A stretch of 64,000 bases of DNA from Sva-07 sp963710625 (GTDB taxonomy: Bacteria; Actinomycetota; Acidimicrobiia; Acidimicrobiales; Ilumatobacteraceae), in assembly GCA_963710625.1 (NCBI GenBank), contig CAVQBG010000017.1, forward strand, positions 62,001-126,000. The letters are read 5' to 3'. The notes beneath the pieces are model-generated. The model was not told the DNA's origin, did no database searches, and saw only the letters and a program-made list of their open reading frames with translations. Of this stretch, positions 58,863 to 64,000 are shown piece by piece; position 1 is the stretch's first letter, and each line of letters begins with the position of its first letter. The translations under genes were made by a program, and so were the position numbers.

Positions 58863-61853
58863 ATGGCTGCGCTGACACGTCACCGGCCGCCACACGTGGC
58901 GCAGGGGACCTGGCGGAGCGGCGCACTCCACGTGTGGGGATGGAACGGCATCGACACCGCATCGATGGCGTGGCTCTACGGCGGGTTCCGAGTGCTCGGC
59001 GACGACGGCCGCCGTACCGGCTGGCACGACAGCCCGGCGTCGTACGGCGCGATCGGTCGAATCAGCATCGCCCTCGACGGCCAGCCCACGCTGCACGCGT
59101 CCTCCGTGCAGCTCGACGCCATGGGAACCGCCGTGTGGCTGTCCGATCTGCCCGACAGCGAGTACCTGTCCGACTCGATCGCCTGGTTCGCTCGCATCGC
59201 CGAGCTGGCACGCCGCACCGTGTCGAGCGGCCGCCTCGTCCCCGTGGTGGTCGAGGAGGGCCCGTTCACCGTGGCCAGGTGGCGACCCGTCACGACCGAC
59301 GCGATCGATGCCGCGATCGCGGGCCTCGCCGCCTCGATGCCGCCGATCTGTACCGCCGGTTCGAGCGCTGACGCGGCGAGCATCTACACCCAACTGGTCG
59401 ACGGGATCGCCCGGAGTTTCCTCCAGCAGTACGGCTGGAAGGCCGACCTGGGACGCAAGCGCACTCCCTCGATCCAGGCGCTGCGCGCGGTCTTCGGGGC
59501 GCTCGCCAAACCCGACCACGTGGTGCGCGGTGGCACGGTGGAATTCGACACCGCCCTGCGCCAGTTGCGCGACGAACTCGACCGGCACCGTCGACGCCTC
59601 GATGGCGAGCCGGTCGTGGTGCCACGCGTCCGCCTGCTGATCACCGACGACCCCGGCGACCCGTGGATCGTCCGACTCGAACTGGTCGACGACACCGACG
59701 CCGCACGCTGGTGCTCGGCGAACGACGTCTGGGAACGCAACGCCTCGGCACTCGAAGTGGCCAAGGGCGGGCACCACCTCGACCTGCTCGCCGAACTCGT
59801 CGGCGCCATCGTCGAGCAGATCGCGCCGGTCGTGCCAGGCCTCGCCGATCTCGCAGTACAGCACGAACCCACCCAGGTCGAGCTCGACCTCGACGTCGCC
59901 GAGGACTTCCTCGACATCGCACCGGTCGAACTGCAACGGCTCGGCGTGGAGCTGATCGGCCCCGAGCGACTGATCCGCACCCGCGTGAACGTGGCCGGCG
60001 AAGCCACCCCGTCCCCCGCCGACGACCGCAAGAAGCGGTTCGGCAAGGAGGCCCTCGTCGAATGGAAACTCGTCATCGGCGACGAGGAGATCTCCGACAC
60101 CGAGATCGCCCGCGCCGAGGAGGCAGGCGCCACGCTGCTGCACACCGGCCATCGGTGGGTGCGCATCGACGCCGACGAACTGCGGCGCAAGCGAGCCAAG
60201 CTCACCGAGCTGAAGGCGACCAAGGCCGAGGTCACGCCGCTGGAGCTGCTGCGGCTCGCCAACGACGCCGAACTCGGCGACGACGACACCCCGGCCATCT
60301 CGATCCGAGACGAGTACGACCACTCCGGCTCGCCCGACGACACCGCCGCGGTCGACTCCGCATGGGTGCGCAACCTGCTCGCCGGGCTGCCCGATGAACG
60401 CCTCGACGAGACCCACGAATCGCCCGAGTTCGTGGGCGAGCTGCGCCACTACCAACGCCGTGCGCTGTCGTGGCTGCAGTTCCTCGCCAAGCTCGGCCTG
60501 GGCGGTTGCCTCGCCGACGACATGGGCCTCGGCAAGACCGCCACCACGCTCGCCCACCTCCTCGAACGACCCGGCCCACACCTCGTGGTGTGCCCGCTCA
60601 GCGTCGTGCGCAACTGGAGCCAGGAGGCGGCCCGTTTCACCCCCAAGCTCGACGTGAAGATCCACCACGGGGCCAACCGCGCACAGGGTCTGCAGAACGA
60701 CGACTCGCTGTTCGAATCCGACCCCGAGCGCCAACTCGTGATCACCACCTATGGCCTGCTCCCCCGCGACCTCGAACACCTCGGCGAGGTCAACTGGTCG
60801 ACCGTCGTGCTCGACGAGGCGCAGATGGTCAAGAACCCGAACACCAAGGCGGCACGCGCCGTCCGTCAACTCCGTGCCGACCAGAAGCTCGCACTCACCG
60901 GCACGCCGGTCGAGAACCGGCTGAGTGAGCTGTGGTCGATCCTCGATGCCGTCAACCCCGGCCTGCTCGGCAGCCTCCAGAAGTTCCGCGAACAGTTCGG
61001 CACTCCGATCGAACGCCACGGCGACGAGCTCGCCGCCGCACGCCTCCGGCGGCTGACGCAACCGTTCGTCCTGCGCCGCACCAAGGCCGACAAGCGCCTG
61101 CTGCCCGACCTGCCCGACAAGATCGAACAGATCGCCTACGCCAAGCTCACCCGCGAACAGGCCACGCTCTACCAGCAGGTGGTCGACCAGCTCCTCGCCG
61201 ACGCCGAGCAGGCCAAGGGGATGCGCCGCCGCGGTCTCGTCCTCGCCGCGCTGATGCGGCTCAAGCAGATCTGCAACCACCCAGCGCATGCGCTCGGCGA
61301 CGGGTCACGCCTGGCGGGACGCTCCGGCAAGCTCACCCGCTTCGACGAGTTGGTCACCGAACTCCTCGATGCCGACGAACGGGCGCTCGTGTTCACCCAG
61401 TTCCGCGAGATGGGCGAACTGTTGCGCACCCACGTCGGCGAACAGTTCCACTTCGACCCGCCGTTCCTGCACGGCGGCGTCTCGCGCAACGGGCGCGACC
61501 GGATGGTCGACGCGTTCCAGGACGGCGCCGGCCCACCGCTACTGCTCGTGTCGCTCAAGGCCGGCGGCACCGGACTCAACCTCACCGCCGCCAGCCAGGT
61601 CATCCACTACGACCGCTGGTGGAACCCTGCCGTCGAGGATCAGGCCACCGACCGGGCGTGGCGCATCGGCCAGGAACGTACGGTCAACGTCCACAAGCTC
61701 GTGTGCGAGGGCACGGTCGAAGAGCGCATCGGCGTCGTGATCGACGACAAGCGCAAGCTCGCCGACGCGGTGGTCGGCACGGGCGAAGCCTGGCTGTCGG
61801 AGCTGTCGACCGACGAACTCCGCGACCTCGTCGTGCTGGAGACGGACACGTGA
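58863..61853 (+). CDS. SNF2-family helicase-like ATPase (HepA type)
   Basis: 996 aa. An about 500-residue N-terminal region, with SNF2_assoc-like character, precedes the DExx ATPase: ELRHYQRRALSWLQFLAKLG, Walker A DDMGLGKTATT (about 550-560), DEAQ box VVLDEAQMVKNP (about 649), LTGTPVENRLSELWSI. The helicase C domain has LVFTQFREMGELLRTH, LVSLKAGGTGLNLTAA, and DRAWRIGQERTVNVHKL. Acts as a dsDNA translocase, perhaps on transcription or repair complexes. GTGA overlaps the SWIM gene, the usual partner. Confidence 0.92.
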   Translation: MAALTRHRPPHVAQGTWRSGALHVWGWNGIDTASMAWLYGGFRVLGDDGRRTGWHDSPASYGAIGRISIALDGQPTLHASSVQLDAMGTAVWLSDLPDSEYLSDSIAWFARIAELARRTVSSGRLVPVVVEEGPFTVARWRPVTTDAIDAAIAGLAASMPPICTAGSSADAASIYTQLVDGIARSFLQQYGWKADLGRKRTPSIQALRAVFGALAKPDHVVRGGTVEFDTALRQLRDELDRHRRRLDGEPVVVPRVRLLITDDPGDPWIVRLELVDDTDAARWCSANDVWERNASALEVAKGGHHLDLLAELVGAIVEQIAPVVPGLADLAVQHEPTQVELDLDVAEDFLDIAPVELQRLGVELIGPERLIRTRVNVAGEATPSPADDRKKRFGKEALVEWKLVIGDEEISDTEIARAEEAGATLLHTGHRWVRIDADELRRKRAKLTELKATKAEVTPLELLRLANDAELGDDDTPAISIRDEYDHSGSPDDTAAVDSAWVRNLLAGLPDERLDETHESPEFVGELRHYQRRALSWLQFLAKLGLGGCLADDMGLGKTATTLAHLLERPGPHLVVCPLSVVRNWSQEAARFTPKLDVKIHHGANRAQGLQNDDSLFESDPERQLVITTYGLLPRDLEHLGEVNWSTVVLDEAQMVKNPNTKAARAVRQLRADQKLALTGTPVENRLSELWSILDAVNPGLLGSLQKFREQFGTPIERHGDELAAARLRRLTQPFVLRRTKADKRLLPDLPDKIEQIAYAKLTREQATLYQQVVDQLLADAEQAKGMRRRGLVLAALMRLKQICNHPAHALGDGSRLAGRSGKLTRFDELVTELLDADERALVFTQFREMGELLRTHVGEQFHFDPPFLHGGVSRNGRDRMVDAFQDGAGPPLLLVSLKAGGTGLNLTAASQVIHYDRWWNPAVEDQATDRAWRIGQERTVNVHKLVCEGTVEERIGVVIDDKRKLADAVVGTGEAWLSELSTDELRDLVVLETDT

Positions 61854-62563
61854 GCAGGCCGCGCAAACCATTCGGAGCGAATCACCCCGGTCGGCTTCCG
61901 TCCACGATGATGAAGGTGCTGGCCGCGGAGATGAGCGACCCCTCCCGACTCCGGCGCGGCAAGCAGTACGCGAAGGACGGGTCGGTGCTCGACATCATCA
62001 TCGAGCCCGGCATCGTGACCGGCGAGATCCAGGGTTCTCGCTCCACGCCCTACGTCGCCTCGATCGAGGTCACCGCCGGCGACGGCATGCCGTTGCGACG
62101 TGACATCACCACCACGTGCACGTGCCCCGACGACGACAACTGGGACGGCTACGCGTGCAAGCACGTCGTGGCGACGATGTTCGTGCTCAGCGACGAGTTC
62201 CTCCTGGAACCCGAGCTCCTCGACGTCTGGCGCGATCGCGACGCTCGCGCCGAACGGGACGACGAGGAACATGGTCTCGATCAGGACGACGATCACGACG
62301 ACGGTGACCGGCCACGCCGTGTGAGGTCCGAGCGACCCGGCAGGCATCTGCGACTGGTACGACCTGGCGAACAGGCCGCCACACGGCCGCAACCGACCGC
62401 TCCGCCGGTCGACCCGCTCGAGTCGTTGCTCGGGTGTCCGGCCGGAACCCACCTGCCGGAGATCCCGACGATCGAGCGAATCGAGCCCGACCTGCCGCGC
62501 TCGCGTGACCTCGCCACCGTGCTGCGCGACGCGGTCGCGAACCTCCGTATCGAGTGGGACTGA
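61850..62563 (+). CDS. SWIM zinc-finger protein
   Basis: 237 aa from GTG 61850 overlapping the SNF2 stop. SWIM motif C-x-C-xn-C-x-H is CTCPDDDNWDGYACKH (about 86-101). After it comes an acidic linker (DDEEHGLDQDDDHDDGD), then Pro/Arg-rich sequence. SWIM proteins that pair with SNF2 ATPases are thought to help target DNA or protein. The zinc finger is intact. Likely a functional unit with the helicase. Confidence 0.9.
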   Translation: MSRPRKPFGANHPGRLPSTMMKVLAAEMSDPSRLRRGKQYAKDGSVLDIIIEPGIVTGEIQGSRSTPYVASIEVTAGDGMPLRRDITTTCTCPDDDNWDGYACKHVVATMFVLSDEFLLEPELLDVWRDRDARAERDDEEHGLDQDDDHDDGDRPRRVRSERPGRHLRLVRPGEQAATRPQPTAPPVDPLESLLGCPAGTHLPEIPTIERIEPDLPRSRDLATVLRDAVANLRIEWD

Positions 62564-62619
62564 GGCTCGCCGGAGCGATGACCCAGCCGCCCTGCGAGGC
62601 GCCCCTACACTGCTGATCG

Positions 62620-63570
62620 ATGACGCTCCACGCTGCGAAGGTTGCCGACGCCGTGCTGACCAACGTCGACCAAGTCGTCCGAGGCAAGCGCGACGAGATC
62701 CGCCTCGCCCTGTGCTGCCTGCTCACCGAAGGACACCTGCTCCTCGACGACGTTCCCGGCACCGGCAAGACCAGCCTCGCCAAGGCGATCGCGAACTCGA
62801 TCGCTGGAACATGGAAGCGGGTGCAGTTCACTCCCGACCTGCTCCCCACCGACATCACCGGCGTGATGGTCTTCGACCAGCGTTCCAGCACCTTCACGTT
62901 CCGGGAGGGCCCCGTGTTCACGAACGTGCTCATCGGCGACGAGATCAACCGGGGCAGTCCCAAGACCCAGTCGGCGCTGCTCGAGGTGATGGAGGAACGG
63001 CAGGTGACCGCCGACGGCGTCAGCCGCCTGGTCCCACGGCCGTTCTTCGTGATCGCCACCCAGAACCCGCGCGACTTCCAGGGGACGTTCCCCCTTCCCG
63101 ACGTGCAACTCGACCGCTTCGCGATGCGCCTCACGCTCGGATACGCCGACGCCGAGACCGAGATCTCGATTCTCGAAGGCTTCCACCGTCACCGCTCGGA
63201 CGACGACATCTCGCCGGTCACCGATCCCGACGAACTCGACCAGGCGATCACCGAGATCGATGGGGTCGGCGTCGTCAGAGGGATCGACGACTACATCGTG
63301 CAGATCGCCAACGCCACACGCACCCATCCCGACCTTCGCCTGGGCGTGTCGACTCGCGGGACGCTCACCATGCTCCGCGTGGCGCGCGCCTTCGCCGCAA
63401 CCGACGACCGCGACTACGTCACCCCCGATGACGTCAAGGCCATCGCTGCGCCGGTGGCCACGCACCGGATGGCCCTCACCGCGGAAGCCGAACTGCGCGG
63501 CGCGCGGGTCGAGAACGTCCTGGCCGACATCATCGACGACATCCCGGTGCCGCGTTCCCGAGAGAGCTGA
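62620..63570 (+). CDS. MoxR-family AAA+ ATPase
   Basis: 316 aa. Walker A DDVPGTGKTSLAKAIAN (about 42-58), Walker B VLIGDEINRGSPKTQSALLEVM, sensor-1 FFVIATQNPRDFQGTFPLPD, sensor-2 LGVSTRGTLTML. MoxR proteins work as chaperones for assembly of von Willebrand-type or DUF58 partners. The next gene encodes DUF58, the standard association. It begins 56 bp after the SWIM gene. The partner set probably continues beyond the window. Confidence 0.93.
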   Translation: MTLHAAKVADAVLTNVDQVVRGKRDEIRLALCCLLTEGHLLLDDVPGTGKTSLAKAIANSIAGTWKRVQFTPDLLPTDITGVMVFDQRSSTFTFREGPVFTNVLIGDEINRGSPKTQSALLEVMEERQVTADGVSRLVPRPFFVIATQNPRDFQGTFPLPDVQLDRFAMRLTLGYADAETEISILEGFHRHRSDDDISPVTDPDELDQAITEIDGVGVVRGIDDYIVQIANATRTHPDLRLGVSTRGTLTMLRVARAFAATDDRDYVTPDDVKAIAAPVATHRMALTAEAELRGARVENVLADIIDDIPVPRSRES

Positions 63571-63572
63571 AC

Positions 63573-64000
63573 GTGCTCACCCGCTCGGGCCTCGGTGCGG
63601 TCCTGACCGCAGTGGTCCTCGGGGTCGCTGGCTGGTGGTGGAACTACGAGGAGATCGTCATCGCCGCGGCCGGGATCGGCGCGCTCCTCCTGATGGCCAT
63701 GTGGGTCTCCCAGCGCCCGCTGCGAGCCACGGTTGCCCGACGTCTCGTCGCGGTGCGCGTCCCGCGTGGAGATCCGATCCTGCTCCAGTACCGGCTGCGC
63801 AACCCCACGCGGTTCCGCTCCGGTCGGGCGACGATCATCGACCAGTGCGCCGAGGCCGAGACGAGGGTCGCGGTGCCACCGGTTGCGCCGAACACCGACG
63901 TGACGGTGCCCGGCTCGATTCCCACCCGACGACGCGGCGTCTTCGACGTCGGCCCGTTCGTGATCGAACGGATCGACCCGTTCTGGTTGACCGTCGGACG
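63573..64000 (+). CDS. DUF58 protein, N-terminal part (runs off the window)
   Basis: GTG 63573 is 2 bp after the MoxR stop. The visible 142 residues start with two membrane helices (LGAVLTAVVLGVAGWWW and IVIAAAGIGALLLMAMWV). The extracytoplasmic or cytoplasmic stretch has TRRRGVFDVGPFVIERIDPFWL, the typical pre-DUF58 sequence R-G-x-[FY]-x[LVF]GP. The DUF58 core with its vWA-like DYDP-type motifs lies beyond base 64000. Genomic context with MoxR is typical of a membrane-stress or assembly module. Confidence 0.85.
   Translation, partial: MLTRSGLGAVLTAVVLGVAGWWWNYEEIVIAAAGIGALLLMAMWVSQRPLRATVARRLVAVRVPRGDPILLQYRLRNPTRFRSGRATIIDQCAEAETRVAVPPVAPNTDVTVPGSIPTRRRGVFDVGPFVIERIDPFWLTVG

Overview
High-GC chromosomal DNA, most likely from an actinobacterium of the Acidimicrobiia / Ilumatobacter type (inference). 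The pointers are a Streptomyces-style rex-hemACD operon, the mycothiol glycosyltransferase MshA, an RsiG-like protein, an MeaA-type ethylmalonyl-CoA mutase, frequent GTG starts, many 4-bp ATGA/GTGA stop-start overlaps and several apparently leaderless genes. Most of the window is chromosomal housekeeping and metabolic DNA. No prophage, IS transposase or CRISPR array is visible.

Layout. 1-2.8 kb: the tail of an unknown protein and a secreted beta-propeller/Ig-like protein. 2.8-6.4 kb: rex-hemA-hemC-hemD (tetrapyrrole synthesis under redox control), with a Rex-operator-like site upstream of rex. 6.5-14.9 kb: acyl-CoA ligase, SAM hydrolase, proC, a ybjN-like gene, mshA, an RsiG-like anti-sigma, a MoaD-like protein, membrane proteins and a secreted cyclophilin. 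14.9-20.9 kb: a complete seven-gene Mrp cation/proton antiporter operon (A to G) with overlapping genes. 21-24.8 kb: 3-hydroxyacyl-CoA dehydrogenase, aat, and ecm. 24.8-26.1 kb: an orphan AbiEi/DUF559-like gene bracketed on each side by a pair of about 46-nt palindromic repeats. 26.1-31.3 kb: phosphotransferase, dioxygenase, LysM lipoprotein, two alpha/beta hydrolases, a carotenoid hydroxylase and plsY. 31.4-31.8 kb: tRNA-Glu, tRNA-Asp and tRNA-Phe. 31.8-45.1 kb: flavin monooxygenase, MMPL transporter, FAD-linked oxidase, pyrE, tesB, a small basic protein, purA-purB, a Rieske oxygenase and a HisD-family dehydrogenase. 45.1-50.9 kb: membrane protein, VOC protein, MFS pump with a TetR regulator, and a two-component system. 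50.9-64 kb: clpB, an N-demethylase-like protein, a flavin oxidoreductase, DUF1697, a Baeyer-Villiger monooxygenase-esterase fusion, an SNF2/SWIM pair, and MoxR plus DUF58 running off the end.

The most interesting unexplained signals are small elements: (i) a 78-nt three-way-junction-like leader upstream of the SAM hydrolase; (ii) two 40-nt nested hairpins at 54.3 and 56.1 kb with a compensatory base change; (iii) 29-nt GGGGTC-N-GACCCC palindromes at gene 3' ends, one of which supplies a stop codon; (iv) the repeat-bracketed AbiEi/DUF559 gene with its own palindrome; (v) an MFS gene whose natural start appears to be an ATC codon; and (vi) the oxygenase-esterase fusion with an altered fingerprint.
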